64,000 bases of DNA from Sulfurimonas hydrogeniphila (GCF_009068765.1 NZ_CP035534.1:1674001-1738000), one strand, 5' to 3'; counted from the stretch's first letter, positions 34,849 through 44,983 are shown. Notes: generated by a model from the letters alone, not told the origin. Numbers and translations: made by a program.

Positions 34849-37692
34849 TTACACTTTGTTAAATTTATTTTTTTCTATTTCGCTCAAGGCTTTAAGAGAC
34901 ATCTCTTTAACATCCCTTGCCACCTCATTGACTTCAGCCGCAGTCTGTGCATTAAGCTCTGTCATAGCATTTACCTCATCAACTGCTTTGTTAATAGAAT
35001 TCGCACTCTCGCTCTGTTCGGAAATATTGGCCTCAACATCGGTAATGGACTGCGTCAGGATACTCACTGTTGTATTGATTTCAGCCAGTGATTTTTGTGT
35101 TCCCTCTGCAAGCTTTCTTACCTCATCGGCAACAACGGCAAATCCGCGTCCATGCTCACCCGCACGTGCTGCTTCAATGGCCGCGTTAAGTGCCAGCAGA
35201 TTTGTCTGATCCGCTATATCACTGATAACCTGCATCACATTTTTAATATCCTGTGACTGGCTGACAACTTCATTTGCTTTTTGGGATGTCTCTTCTATGG
35301 TCTGAGCTATAGTATTGACCGCCTGCGTTGTCACACTCAGCTCTTTTGCCTGTGAAGCCGTAGAACTGTTTAATTCCTGCATTTTTGACTCAAGCATATC
35401 TGCCCGCTCAAGCAGTGCATTTGCATTGTTATAGGAATCGTTCAAAAGTTTTATGATGGCATCGCCAAGATTGTTGACTCTCTCTACAACCGCTTTTGTC
35501 TCTCCTGTAATTTTTGCATCAAGAACAATCTTATCCAGGTAGTTATAGTTTGCATACTTTTCAAGACCTTCGAGTATATCGTCCATCACTTTTTCCTGGG
35601 TATCGAGCATTTTATTGATTGTGTTTGCCAAAGTCTGGATTTGCGAGTTTGTTGCCTCGGAGTTGACTCTGCATTTAAAAGAACCCTGCTGTACCTTATT
35701 GAGAGTAAGAATTGACTCTCCGACACAGAGCATATCATTCTCTATTCCTTCATTTATTGTATCTGTCTGTTCGTTGACCATTTTTGCAACACGGGCGAGT
35801 TCATCACTGCCAGACAAATCAATCTTTTCGATTACATTGTGTTTTCTGTTTAAAAACTCCAAAAACTGTTCCATCCCTTTGCTTATTTTTGAAACGGAGT
35901 GTGTGATATTTTTGCTGATTAGCCACGAAAGCACTGCTGTAAACAAAATAATAAAAAGCATTACAAAAAGATACAGATAGAGCGCATTTTTTTCATTCTC
36001 ATATTTTTCATGTGCCAACCGGGTAAGATTTTGGCTCAGGCGGTCATCCACTTTCTTCAAAAGATTGATTTTTTGCGTGATGGTATCAAACCAGTAAGAA
36101 GCATCCACACCAAATCCGCCTATGGTATTGGCCTCAAGCGCAATTTTTCGCATCTTTTCAACCTCCTGCACTGCCTGTATAGCCATCTGCTTTGTATAAT
36201 ATGCCACCAGATAGGAAGGGGCTACAGAGCGAAATACTCTCAAAAAACTTTTTTGTTCTGTTATGAGTTTTACAAATTTCTCTTTCATACCCGGCAGAAA
36301 TTTATTTCTGGCAAAAGCATTTGAGAGCACTGCCCGCTCTATGCCTGCTCTCTCTTTTGCCATTAAAAAACTGTAATAGGCAATGAGCTTTCTTCCGCTT
36401 TTTATATCTGTTGCCAAATGTGTCATATAGGCAATCGTATCAAGCATAGATGTATTTGCGGCAGTATAAGTATTTAGAGCACTTTTTACATCAATATCCA
36501 GTGATGTCACACGCTTTCTTACACCCTGTAATTCTTGAATTTTTTGCAAAAACTGATTTACGCGTTTTTGTAATTCATGCGGATAGTTTTGAAAATGAAA
36601 ACTTTTGATATCACCTTTAAGCCTTGCCAGTTTTTTATCACTTGCGGCTCTCTGTGCCGGAAGTCTGGTAACGAATTTTTTGGCATTTGAGCCTATATAC
36701 CCTGCTGTAGCACCTCTCTCTTTTTGTGTTTCATGTACAAAGTTTGCGATGTCTATGGCAAGCTGAAAGAGTTCTTTGCTTCTTTTGTCACTGCCGTTCA
36801 ATCCTTTTTCTATTTTTTCCTGCACTTTTTTGAGTCTGTTTATTTTTTTTGTAATCGTATCAAACCAGTAGGTGGCATCCACACCAAAACCGCCAATTTC
36901 TTTGGCACTCAGCAAAATGGTTTCCATCCGTTTGACTTCTTCAATCACCTTACCCTGCAGAATCTCTCTCTTGTATGCAATATCTTTTTTTGAGGCAAGG
37001 GTCTCAAAGCTGCTCATAAATGCCTCTTGTTCAGAGATCAGTCCTGCCAGTTTTGTTTTTGCCCCTTTGATAAACTTGTCATTTGCGAAAGTGGCACTTC
37101 CGACTGCACGCTCTATGCCGGCTCTCTCTTTGGACTGTAAAAAATCATAATACGCCAGGGTCTCGGCACTGAGCTGTGCATCCGCTGCCTGCAAAGAAGC
37201 TTTTGCTATAAAATTTAAAAACTTTGCATTCATTTGTGTATAGTAGGCAATCGCCTCCTTTGCTCCCATACTCTGTGCCGTCACCTGAGAACGAATGGTA
37301 TTTATCCTTGAGAGATCCTGTAATGCTTTTTCAAGGTATTCTTTGACATCTTTATCCAACAGACTGATGACATTCCCGTTTTGCAGATACTCTTGCAGTT
37401 CTTGAATTTTTTTGTCAGTCTCTTCTTTTTGCGAGACAAGTTTTTGTGCAAACTTTTTCCCTTTTGAACCCAAAAATCCGGCAGTTGCACCCCGCTCTTT
37501 TTGTGTCTCATGCACAACTTTGGAAATTTTTTGATCCAGATCGACGATGATGCTGTATGTTTCATACTGCTGACTGTTTTGCAAATGACTGTAAATTGCA
37601 CTTATGGCTATGATGACAATGACCGCAAGAGGCACTGCAACATTGAGCAGCATCTTGTTTCTTACTGAAATCTTTGTTAAAAAATTAACCAT
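34849..37692 (-). CDS. Chemoreceptor with duplicated NIT-like sensor
   Basis: The 947-residue methyl-accepting protein has TM1 at about 15-34, a periplasmic region of about 550 residues, TM2 near 575-595, a HAMP region, and a signalling domain with the canonical tip [20 protein letters not shown]. The periplasmic part is two copies of a nitrate/nitrite-sensor-like domain: [12 protein letters not shown] at 61 and 320, [10 protein letters not shown] at 188 and 447, and FGVDA(T/S)YWFDTIT at 269 and 527, a period of 258-259. It overlaps the PAS gene upstream by eight bases. The ligand is unknown. Confidence 0.93.
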   Translation of the reverse strand: MVNFLTKISVRNKMLLNVAVPLAVIVIIAISAIYSHLQNSQQYETYSIIVDLDQKISKVVHETQKERGATAGFLGSKGKKFAQKLVSQKEETDKKIQELQEYLQNGNVISLLDKDVKEYLEKALQDLSRINTIRSQVTAQSMGAKEAIAYYTQMNAKFLNFIAKASLQAADAQLSAETLAYYDFLQSKERAGIERAVGSATFANDKFIKGAKTKLAGLISEQEAFMSSFETLASKKDIAYKREILQGKVIEEVKRMETILLSAKEIGGFGVDATYWFDTITKKINRLKKVQEKIEKGLNGSDKRSKELFQLAIDIANFVHETQKERGATAGYIGSNAKKFVTRLPAQRAASDKKLARLKGDIKSFHFQNYPHELQKRVNQFLQKIQELQGVRKRVTSLDIDVKSALNTYTAANTSMLDTIAYMTHLATDIKSGRKLIAYYSFLMAKERAGIERAVLSNAFARNKFLPGMKEKFVKLITEQKSFLRVFRSVAPSYLVAYYTKQMAIQAVQEVEKMRKIALEANTIGGFGVDASYWFDTITQKINLLKKVDDRLSQNLTRLAHEKYENEKNALYLYLFVMLFIILFTAVLSWLISKNITHSVSKISKGMEQFLEFLNRKHNVIEKIDLSGSDELARVAKMVNEQTDTINEGIENDMLCVGESILTLNKVQQGSFKCRVNSEATNSQIQTLANTINKMLDTQEKVMDDILEGLEKYANYNYLDKIVLDAKITGETKAVVERVNNLGDAIIKLLNDSYNNANALLERADMLESKMQELNSSTASQAKELSVTTQAVNTIAQTIEETSQKANEVVSQSQDIKNVMQVISDIADQTNLLALNAAIEAARAGEHGRGFAVVADEVRKLAEGTQKSLAEINTTVSILTQSITDVEANISEQSESANSINKAVDEVNAMTELNAQTAAEVNEVARDVKEMSLKALSEIEKNKFNKV

Positions 37693-38086
37693 TGTGGCGC
37701 TCCTTTGCTCTCATCTCTTTATAAATTTTTTCATATTTCTCTTTTTCCATTTCTGAAACTGTTCTTCTGCAGGAGATATAACCCGGTTGCCCGTCACAGG
37801 AGGTAAAGGGGTAAACCGTGGCAAAAACCCAATAGTAGTCACCGTTTTTTGCCTTGTTTTTTACAAAGCCCCGCCATCGCTTCCCGCTTTTTATCGTATC
37901 CCACAAATCTTTAAAAGCGGCACGCGGCATATCTGGGTGACGGACAATATTATGCGGTTTGCCAACAAGTTCATCAACACTGTATCCGGCATAATGACAA
38001 AACTCATCATTGGCAAAACGGATAATCCCTTTCGTATCTGTTTCTGAGACCAAAAAAGCTTTGGTATCCAAATGTATTTCAGCCAT
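37685..38086 (-). CDS. PAS sensor protein, Aer/CetB-like
   Basis: The 133-residue cytoplasmic protein is a single PAS domain with Aer-type features: [17 protein letters not shown], the [10 protein letters not shown] segment and [12 protein letters not shown]. In Campylobacter, the PAS protein CetB works with the receptor CetA in energy taxis, probably through FAD. The eight-base overlap with the downstream receptor gene suggests a similar pair here. Confidence 0.88.
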   Translation of the reverse strand: MAEIHLDTKAFLVSETDTKGIIRFANDEFCHYAGYSVDELVGKPHNIVRHPDMPRAAFKDLWDTIKSGKRWRGFVKNKAKNGDYYWVFATVYPFTSCDGQPGYISCRRTVSEMEKEKYEKIYKEMRAKERHNG

Positions 38087-38171
38087 TCAAAATCCTTAAG
38101 TATATTTTAAAAGTTAGATATAGTACTTTTAGAAAGCTTTGCTTTTAGTTAAAGGTTCTAAAAATTCTCTT

Positions 38172-38207
38172 TTTTACACTTTCTTTTCACTCTTGTTTTA
38201 CACTGCC
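38172..38207. promoter_or_regulatory. Three 12-bp direct repeats upstream of porin gene
   Basis: TTTTACACTTTC, TTTTCACTCTTG and TTTTACACTGCC start at 38172, 38184 and 38196, exactly 12 bases apart. Tandem direct repeats close to one helical turn resemble binding sites for OmpR-family regulators, and one is encoded at 41297. They end 23 bases before the porin ATG. Confidence 0.45.
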
Positions 38208-38230
38208 GACATCTTTCATAGGAGGAAAAT

Positions 38231-39616
38231 ATGAAAACAACTTTAAAAATAAAGCTTCTTGGACTGGCAGGTCTCGTCTGTGCTTCACAAATTGAGGCGG
38301 CCGACTGGCTCAAGCTGCAAGGGTATCAACCGGAGTTTTTTGCACCAAAAGGGGTAATCGTTCCATATCGCAGTCACAAACCGAAAGTCTGGGGATTCAT
38401 TCAGGCAAATTACAAAAAAGACGAGGGAAAAGTTTTGATTGCTCCTGACGGTAAAAACAAAACACCTTTTTCTCTTTTAAACCCTGACCTGGAATCGCAA
38501 TCCGGTATGAGTCTTTTTCGGGCACGTTTGGCGATGAGAGGGATGGCTGACAATGACAACCTTGTCAACTACTTTTTTATGACAGAGTTTGGAAACAACG
38601 GTGTCAACAATCTTGCCGGACATAGAAATGTCGGTACTTATTTTACAGATGCTTCTGTAACACTCAAACATATAAAAGGGGCGAAAATCAGAGCCGGTAT
38701 GTTCAAATATCCGGGAAGTGAAGAGGGCTTGCAGGCTGTCTTTGTCTCTCCTTACATCGAGTTTACTTCTATGACATTTCAACAGCTTTTAGAACGACAG
38801 GTAACAAAAGTAGGAGCAGCACAGACAGGTGCAGCAGCAGGCGGTGCACAGACAGTTCACTATACCAGCACAGAAATCAACAGACCAATCGGCGCTTTTA
38901 GAGATACGGGTGTGCAGATTTTCGACACCTTGCCGCTGGTAGATTCATGGAACATCTCTTATGCTTACATGTACGGAAACGGAAACGGTATCAGTATGAG
39001 CAGTTCAAATGCACAGGCAACCCACTACGGATATCTTGCACTGGAGAAAATTTTTGCAAATCCCGGCAAAGGATACTATACAAATTCACTCAAAATGTTT
39101 GTCTGGGGACAAAGCGGAAAAAGAAAACTTCTCTCCAACAACGGAACAGCAACAACCCAAATTGATGCAGACCGCAAACGATACGGTTTAGGCTTTACCT
39201 ACCATAAAGACGGCATCAGAGTCGAAGGAGAATATATGAGAGCTTCTGGGATGATTTATACCGGTGCAAAAGATACAGATCCTGATCCGCAGACTGAAAA
39301 CTGGCAGTTTCAATTCGCTGCAGGCAGTGAAAACAAAGCGGATGGCGGATATGTGAATCTTCAGTATGAAATCGTTCAGAGAAAGTTTGAAGTATTTGGC
39401 AGATATGACTACTTAAACCGTCTGACCAATGACACCAAAGGCGAACGTGACTTTAAAACCCTAACGCTTGGTGCCTCATACAGATTCAAAGGAGCAACAA
39501 GAGTCGATCTGAACTACATGATACGGGATGCAAAAGCTCCGGGTAATGCAAATGCACAAAAAGTTTTAGACAATATGGGGAACCGTATTGCTATTCAAAT
39601 AACAGCAGCTTTTTAA
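38231..39616 (+). CDS. OprO/OprP-like outer-membrane porin
   Basis: The 461-residue protein has a signal peptide (about 1-23, ending IEAAD) and a beta-rich body ending in aromatic Phe (AIQITAAF), typical of an outer-membrane barrel. Segments such as FRARLAMRGMAD and GAKIRAGMFKYPGSEE resemble phosphate-selective porins O/P. A GGAGG ribosome site is strong. The substrate is unknown; the neighbourhood suggests an anion such as a sulfur oxyanion. Confidence 0.82.
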   Translation: MKTTLKIKLLGLAGLVCASQIEAADWLKLQGYQPEFFAPKGVIVPYRSHKPKVWGFIQANYKKDEGKVLIAPDGKNKTPFSLLNPDLESQSGMSLFRARLAMRGMADNDNLVNYFFMTEFGNNGVNNLAGHRNVGTYFTDASVTLKHIKGAKIRAGMFKYPGSEEGLQAVFVSPYIEFTSMTFQQLLERQVTKVGAAQTGAAAGGAQTVHYTSTEINRPIGAFRDTGVQIFDTLPLVDSWNISYAYMYGNGNGISMSSSNAQATHYGYLALEKIFANPGKGYYTNSLKMFVWGQSGKRKLLSNNGTATTQIDADRKRYGLGFTYHKDGIRVEGEYMRASGMIYTGAKDTDPDPQTENWQFQFAAGSENKADGGYVNLQYEIVQRKFEVFGRYDYLNRLTNDTKGERDFKTLTLGASYRFKGATRVDLNYMIRDAKAPGNANAQKVLDNMGNRIAIQITAAF

Positions 39617-39626
39617 AGGATTGACA

Positions 39627-40139
39627 ATGAAATTATTCAAAAAACTCTCAACAGTGGCATTACTTATGTTGCTCGGAACAGGTCTCTATGCGCAAAACAG
39701 TGACGCAGAAGAAGAAAATGATGTAGTCAAAATAGTCTATCAGTGTGATTTTCCCGATATTCAACGTATACACCTGATGCTCAATACTATTAATAACGCA
39801 GCCAGCTATTTTGACAAACATCTTATTCCGTATGAGATAAATGTTGTCGCTTTTGGTCCATGTCTTCAATACATGATGAAAGATTTTAAGGGCACAGGTT
39901 TTGTTAAAATGCCTTACTGTGAGCACGGAGGCCCGACAGGTGCCGGAACAGTTTCACGTTTTAAATCTTTAAAACAGCTTGGCGGAGACAACATCAACTT
40001 TTTTGCCTGTGGCAACACTATGAAGAAAAAACATGTCAAAGATGAGCAACTGCAGGATTATGTGAAAAAAACACCTGCGGGCATCATTAAAATCGTTAAT
40101 TTGCAAAGACAGGGATGTGCATACGTCAAAATTAAGTAA
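39627..40139 (+). CDS. Exported DsrE-like protein
   Basis: About 170 residues with a signal peptide (1-23). The mature part has a DsrE-like layout: VKIVYQCDFPDIQRIHLMLNTI, then YEINVVAFGPCLQYMM and INFFACGNTMKKK with conserved-type cysteines. Family members handle sulfur or act as sulfurtransferase-like subunits, usually in the cytoplasm; the exported form is of unknown function. ATG at 39627 is preferred over TTG at 39621. It is probably cotranscribed with the porin. Confidence 0.75.
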   Translation: MKLFKKLSTVALLMLLGTGLYAQNSDAEEENDVVKIVYQCDFPDIQRIHLMLNTINNAASYFDKHLIPYEINVVAFGPCLQYMMKDFKGTGFVKMPYCEHGGPTGAGTVSRFKSLKQLGGDNINFFACGNTMKKKHVKDEQLQDYVKKTPAGIIKIVNLQRQGCAYVKIK

Positions 40140-40154
40140 TTTAACGCCAAGATT

Positions 40155-40182
40155 TGTGTATTATTATAAAAAATAATACACA
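40155..40182. terminator. AT-rich hairpin, possible terminator
   Basis: TGTGTATTATT and AATAATACACA form a perfect 11-bp inverted repeat around six bases, between the DsrE-like gene and the sensor gene. The following TTCTTTAT is only a weak T-run, so it could instead be an operator for the sensor operon. Confidence 0.5.
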
Positions 40183-40208
40183 TTCTTTATGTATGAAGTA
40201 AAAAGAAC

Positions 40209-41300
40209 ATGAAACTCTATCAGAAATATCTCGCTGTAATATTGTTAATGCTGGTAATTTTTATAGGCTACTTCTATACACAAAACAAGCAGGAGTTTAC
40301 TGACAGAGTGCATACTGTTTTACTCAATATTTTAAACAAACAGATAGAAAATGAAAAGGCACGGGCTTTTAATTTTGCCTTTGCCCTCTCTCAAAACGAA
40401 ACACTCCAGCGTGCGCTTAAAAACAATGATGCAAAAAAAGCCTATGAAATTCTCCAGACACATATGAAGGCACTTGAAACTTTCAGCGGTTCAAAAATCC
40501 GTATTCAGATTCTTTCAAAAGACATTACTATATTTGCACGCAGCTGGGATAACAGTGATGCGGGTGTCAATGTCAAAGCCTACCGTCCTGACTTGGTAGA
40601 GATGAAAAAAACACTCAGCCCGCATCTCTCCTATGAAGCGGCAAGACGGCTTGTGCTTATCGCTTCTATTCCTATTGTAGAGAACAAAAAGTGTCTCGGG
40701 TTTGTGGAAGTTATTCAACGTTTTGCTTCCCTTGAAAAATATTTTGCCCAGTACGATATAGATATGATTGCACTCCTCGATGACAAATACCAAAACCAGT
40801 CCGTACTGCTAAAAAACAATCCTCGGATTGCCAATATGATAGTGGCAAACAACGGAGCAAACATCAATCACATTCAAAATCTCCGCAGACTGGACTTGAA
40901 TAAACTTGAAAGTCTGGGTTCTGTGCAGACCGAAGAGTATCTCTACATATCAAAAGTCATTCTCAACTCCAAAGCAGAACGTATAGGTTACTTTATACTT
41001 ATACTTTCACAAGAAAAACTCAAACTTTTCAGCAGTTTTGAGAATGAACTTGAAAGCTTTTTCAGCTACTCAAGAAAAGATCTTTATTCTACTATTGTCA
41101 ATAAAGACAAAGCTTTTGACCCTTATACCGACTTAACAGCAAAAGAGCTTGTTTCACTGAAAAAATGCACAACACAAAAAGACAGGGCCTGTTTGGAGAA
41201 AAATTTACGTAACAAACTCAACAGATACACAAAAGAAGAGTTAATATCCCTCTTGCTGGATGCCAACTCTCAAAAAATTTCAAGAGGAAAGATAAAATGA
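40209..41300 (+). CDS. Membrane-anchored periplasmic sensor without output domain
   Basis: The 363-residue protein has one N-terminal membrane segment (about 5-24) and a periplasmic Cache-like region (about 30-275) with segments such as RIQILSKDITIFARSWDNSD and VLIASIPIVENKKCLGFVEV. A C-terminal helical region contains two cysteines (KKCTTQKDRACLEK). No second membrane segment or kinase domain is seen, so it cannot signal alone. Its end overlaps the response regulator start by four bases. It may present a ligand to the kinase two genes downstream. Confidence 0.8.
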   Translation: MKLYQKYLAVILLMLVIFIGYFYTQNKQEFTDRVHTVLLNILNKQIENEKARAFNFAFALSQNETLQRALKNNDAKKAYEILQTHMKALETFSGSKIRIQILSKDITIFARSWDNSDAGVNVKAYRPDLVEMKKTLSPHLSYEAARRLVLIASIPIVENKKCLGFVEVIQRFASLEKYFAQYDIDMIALLDDKYQNQSVLLKNNPRIANMIVANNGANINHIQNLRRLDLNKLESLGSVQTEEYLYISKVILNSKAERIGYFILILSQEKLKLFSSFENELESFFSYSRKDLYSTIVNKDKAFDPYTDLTAKELVSLKKCTTQKDRACLEKNLRNKLNRYTKEELISLLLDANSQKISRGKIK

Positions 41301-41959
41301 AAATACTTTTGCTCGAAGATGAGACAATTTTAAAAGAGAGCATTGAAGAATTTCTCAGCTCAAAAGACTATACAGTAGACAGTTTTGAGAACAGCAGTGA
41401 TGCTTTTGATGCCATTTTTTGCAAAGAGTATGACTTGCTCCTTCTGGATGTCAATGTCCCCGGAGAATTTGACGGATTTTCTTTAAGAAAAGAACTCGGA
41501 GATGAGGGAAAGAACATTCCTACAATTTTTGTCACTTCCATGTCAAGTGCCGATGCAATGCTGCAGGGGTATGCAAACGGCTGTTGTGACTATATTAAAA
41601 AGCCTTTTGATTTAATCGAATTACAGTTAAGAGTACAACATGCCCTAAAATCCAACTGTTTTAAAACCGACAGTGATATGCTCCAACTTCCCTGTGACTA
41701 CCGGTATGATGTTAACAACCGAAAACTTATCGGTATATCGGGAGAGATTCAACTGAGCAAAACAGAAAATGATATTCTTACTCTGTTCATCAAACACAGA
41801 AACCAGATTGTCACTTTTGAAATGCTGTATGAAGAGATCTGGGAGAACAATGTTGAAGCTGCCAATGCGAGAGTGCAGATAAACAACTTAAGAAGAAAGC
41901 TGCCAAAGGATGTCATTGAGAATATTTACGGCATAGGATACCGGCTTGATTGTCAATGA
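41297..41959 (+). CDS. OmpR-family response regulator
   Basis: The 220-residue regulator has a receiver domain (LLLEDE; Asp in LLLLDVNVP; Lys in IKKPFD) and a winged-helix output ending ENIYGIGYRLDCQ. It is paralogous to the regulator at 5373-6032. It is coupled to the sensor gene by a four-base overlap and to the kinase by 14 bases. Candidate targets are the 12-bp repeats at 38172-38207. Confidence 0.93.
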   Translation: MKILLLEDETILKESIEEFLSSKDYTVDSFENSSDAFDAIFCKEYDLLLLDVNVPGEFDGFSLRKELGDEGKNIPTIFVTSMSSADAMLQGYANGCCDYIKKPFDLIELQLRVQHALKSNCFKTDSDMLQLPCDYRYDVNNRKLIGISGEIQLSKTENDILTLFIKHRNQIVTFEMLYEEIWENNVEAANARVQINNLRRKLPKDVIENIYGIGYRLDCQ

Positions 41960-43130
41960 AGAAAAATTTGTAAAAAAATACAGTCTTATTTATACACTGA
42001 TTGTCTCTTTTATACTCCTGACGCCTTTGTCATTGTATATCAATCATAAAATAAACCTGCAGGAAGTGCAAACAGAAGTGGAACTCAAATCCATCCAGGC
42101 GCACATCATAAAAGCCATGGACAACTTTGGAAACCATCCTCAGGAGATCTTTGAGTTTCCCAGGTTTGCCTCTTTTGCCTCAGGTCTTTACAAAAAAGAT
42201 TTTACTCCGGTCTATACACAAATAGACGAACCCCTCCCCTCCTATATGCCAGGATACCATTCCAAAGGTTCTCATAGATACCTCATCACAGAACTCCCGG
42301 ATAAAAAATACTTTTTTGCAAACTATTTGGTCACAAAAACAGAAATCTCTTTCGCTCCTGTTTTTTTTGAAGCCAGCCTCATTGCCTTTGGAATCATTAC
42401 GCTCATCTTGCTGCTCTCTTTTTATTTTTTAAAAAGCTTTTCAAAACCCTTCAGAAGAGTCAATGAAAAGCTCGATGATTTTATCAAAGAGTCTATGCAT
42501 GAAATCAACACCCCTTTGAGCATCATCAATGTAAATGTTGACCTTTTTGATGCGCTTTACGGCAAAAACAAATATTTCAACCGCATAAAATCAGCAACAC
42601 GCTCTCTTGCCACCATTTACAATGACATGGATTATCTCATAAAACAAAACAGAGTTGAATACAAAAATGAGCCCATTAACCTTTACGACTTTTTACAGGA
42701 GCGTGTCTCTTATTTTGAACTTATCTGCCAGTTAAAAGAGATAAAACTTCTCTTTACATGTAAGGTAGGACAACCTGTACTGTTTTTCAGCACAACTAAA
42801 CTGCAAAGAGTCGTTGACAACACACTTTCCAATGCCATAAAGTTTTCATTTGCAAAAAGTAAAATAGAGATAAAGCTTTTCCATGACAATGAACTGAATA
42901 TATGTCTGAGTATCCAAGATTATGGAAAAGGCATCCAAAACCCGCAAAAAATTCTCGAACGCTACTACAGGGAAAATGAATATAAAAACGGGTTTGGCAT
43001 AGGTATGAGCATCGTCAAATCAATCATAGATGAAGCCGATATACATCTTGATATAAAATCCGAACCGGGAAAAGGAAGCATATTTACCTATACCTTTAAA
43101 AAGTCTATGTTCCAATCAGTTCCTGTTTGA
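41946..43130 (+). CDS. Membrane sensor histidine kinase
   Basis: The 394-residue kinase has TM1 at about 13-30, a short periplasmic region of about 100 residues, TM2 at about 140-160, then the H-box KESMHEINTPLSIIN, N-box VDNTLSNAIKFS and G-boxes QDYGKGI and GFGIGMSIV. The start is probably TTG at 41946, with TAGGAT a few bases upstream. Its 3' end overlaps the convergent MerR gene by 26 bases. Confidence 0.9.
   Translation: MIVNEEKFVKKYSLIYTLIVSFILLTPLSLYINHKINLQEVQTEVELKSIQAHIIKAMDNFGNHPQEIFEFPRFASFASGLYKKDFTPVYTQIDEPLPSYMPGYHSKGSHRYLITELPDKKYFFANYLVTKTEISFAPVFFEASLIAFGIITLILLLSFYFLKSFSKPFRRVNEKLDDFIKESMHEINTPLSIINVNVDLFDALYGKNKYFNRIKSATRSLATIYNDMDYLIKQNRVEYKNEPINLYDFLQERVSYFELICQLKEIKLLFTCKVGQPVLFFSTTKLQRVVDNTLSNAIKFSFAKSKIEIKLFHDNELNICLSIQDYGKGIQNPQKILERYYRENEYKNGFGIGMSIVKSIIDEADIHLDIKSEPGKGSIFTYTFKKSMFQSVPV
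42754..42763. repeat. TTACATGTAA palindrome (11 of 16)
   Basis: In the histidine kinase gene, read as Phe-Thr-Cys-Lys. A one-mismatch copy lies in the porin gene at 38965. Confidence 0.8.
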
Positions 43131-43785
43131 TTGCTCTGTAGAACTCTTTGTATGTTGCACGGTTGAAAATATACTCTTTGGTTTTAAAAAGTGTATCAAA
43201 TACTATTTTCCACAAAGCAGAAAAATTTTTATCATCTCGCAGTGCACATAGTTTTTCCTGCATTTTAAGTTCCAATTTTGCCAATTCCCGGGCATGTTTT
43301 ACATACTCTTTTATCAACTCATAATCAACCCCGACTTCCCTGCAGTTCTCTATCAAATTCACTATACAAGCTTCTTTTTGAGTATAATCATTCTCCCCTA
43401 TTGGCATTAAAACACCATCAGCAAGCAACCTTTCCAGGAGTTCCTCATCAATATCAAAATGCTCTGTAAACTCTTTTTTGCTGTAGTGCTCGCTGTGAAT
43501 CTCAATACCGCTTAAAGTATTCATGAGCGGTGCCAGCATTGTGTAAGAACTTGAAAATGAATTGTTTTTTTTCTCTAAAACCAGTTTCACCTGTTCGTTA
43601 CTGCTACCCATCTCCTCTTTCATATACTTGATATATTTGATGAGCTCTATATGCTCATCATTGTATTTATGAACATTTGCCTTTACTTTTACAGGATTTG
43701 GCAAGAGTCCCTCTTTTATATAGTAAAGTATAGTCGATTTTGGAACACCTGTTTTTGCCACAAGTTCAGACATTTTATAATCCAT
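43105..43785 (-). CDS. MerR-family transcriptional regulator
   Basis: The 226-residue protein has an N-terminal MerR winged helix (MSELVAKTGVPKSTILYYIKEGLL, with HKYNDEHIELIKYI) and a longer C-terminal effector region with cysteines in LIENCREVG. It is divergent from the YeeE operon, whose promoter region holds the inverted repeat at 43837-43856, so it is the likely regulator of that operon. Confidence 0.87.
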   Translation of the reverse strand: MDYKMSELVAKTGVPKSTILYYIKEGLLPNPVKVKANVHKYNDEHIELIKYIKYMKEEMGSSNEQVKLVLEKKNNSFSSSYTMLAPLMNTLSGIEIHSEHYSKKEFTEHFDIDEELLERLLADGVLMPIGENDYTQKEACIVNLIENCREVGVDYELIKEYVKHARELAKLELKMQEKLCALRDDKNFSALWKIVFDTLFKTKEYIFNRATYKEFYRAIKQELIGT

Positions 43786-43823
43786 TTTTCATCCTAATTA
43801 ATAACTGATTAAGAATTATATCA

Positions 43824-43856
43824 TATAATTTAAATTGTAAAGTGTAGCTTTACACT
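43824..43856 (+). promoter_or_regulatory. Promoter and operator of YeeE operon
   Basis: TATAAT at 43824-43829 is a -10 candidate. Two nested inverted repeats follow: GTAAAG-TGTAG-CTTTAC (43837-43853) and AGTGTA-GCTT-TACACT (43841-43856). They lie at or just past the start point, so a repressor site is more likely than a classic MerR spacer site. Confidence 0.5.
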
Positions 43857-43878
43857 ATTTATTTAAAATGGAGTTTAT

Positions 43879-44397
43879 ATGCCTAGACAGATACCTTGGT
43901 GGGTTGGCGGAATTGCAATGAGTTTACTTTTTTATTTTAGTTTTTCAACTTTTGGAGCGAATCGTCCTATCGGTGCTTCAACCGGAATGGCGTACCTTGC
44001 AACTGTTTTATTTGGACTGGATGCAGATAGTTATGCTTATACAGCAGAGATAGAACAATCCGGAGCATGGGAAGGTGTCATGCTGATCGGTCTGTTCTTT
44101 GGCGGACTTTTTATGTCAATTTTTGTAACAAAGTCTTTTCATTTGAGTCTTATCCCCACACTCTGGAAAGAGAGAAAAAACAGATCAGTCAAATCTCGTA
44201 TGCTTTGGAGTTTTATTGCCGGATTTCTGCTTGTATTTGGTGCCAGACTAGCAGGCGGATGCAATGCCGGGCATATTTTGTCCGGTGGCAGTCAATTGGC
44301 ACTCAGTGGTGTAATCTTTGCCGTTTTTGCGCTGGGAACAGGTGTGATAACAGGAAGATTTTTTTACAAAAAAAAGGTTTGCAAAAATGACAGATAG
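43879..44397 (+). CDS. YeeE/YedE transporter half, N-type
   Basis: The 172-residue inner-membrane protein has about four membrane segments and the family signature GARLAGGCNAGHILSGGSQL. YeeE/TsuA proteins import thiosulfate or related sulfur compounds, normally as one chain with two halves. Here the halves are separate genes with an 11-base overlap. The signature cysteine is intact. Confidence 0.88.
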   Translation: MPRQIPWWVGGIAMSLLFYFSFSTFGANRPIGASTGMAYLATVLFGLDADSYAYTAEIEQSGAWEGVMLIGLFFGGLFMSIFVTKSFHLSLIPTLWKERKNRSVKSRMLWSFIAGFLLVFGARLAGGCNAGHILSGGSQLALSGVIFAVFALGTGVITGRFFYKKKVCKNDR

Positions 44398-44983
44398 AAT
44401 TGTACATATGTTTGATATAGTGGCAAGGCAAGGACATGGTTCTGTTTGGACGGTACTGTTTACAGGCTTTGTTTTTGGTGCCGTTATTTTATACTCAAGA
44501 TTGGATAAATTTGAAAAAATGGCTGGTTTTATGCTTTTTGAAGATACCCTTGTTCCTCGTATGGCGATGACAACCGTTGCACTTTCAAGCCTGGGATTTT
44601 ATATTTTGGTACAGACTGGTTATGCTTCTTATTCTGTAAAACCTGTTTTACTTGCAGGACTTATCACGGGGGCAATACTTTTTGGTATCGGCTTGGTTAT
44701 TTTAGGAAAATGTCCCTCTGCTTTTTTTGTTTCGGTATCTGAGGGCCGAATAGATGCCCTTGTCGGCGTTTTGGGAGGAATGGTCGGTGGAGCGGTTTTT
44801 ACGCTTTTTTACCCTCAGATAAAAAACTTCATGGGTCCGGATTTGGGAAAAGTGCAAATATTTCATTATTTTGAAGATCACGCTTTACTTGTTGTAGTAA
44901 TTTTTAGTACTATTTTACTGATTACTGCATATCTGCTGCCGACAATAGAATATAAAGACCCTGCAGATTTCAAAAAAAATTAG
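44387..44983 (+). CDS. YeeE/YedE transporter half, C-type
   Basis: The 198-residue membrane protein has about five membrane segments and the second-half signature LGKCPSAFFVSVSEGRIDAL. With the preceding half it should form one transporter. Two halves can be translated as a coupled pair. It is followed by the CMD gene after 16 bases. Confidence 0.87.
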   Translation: MTDRIVHMFDIVARQGHGSVWTVLFTGFVFGAVILYSRLDKFEKMAGFMLFEDTLVPRMAMTTVALSSLGFYILVQTGYASYSVKPVLLAGLITGAILFGIGLVILGKCPSAFFVSVSEGRIDALVGVLGGMVGGAVFTLFYPQIKNFMGPDLGKVQIFHYFEDHALLVVVIFSTILLITAYLLPTIEYKDPADFKKN

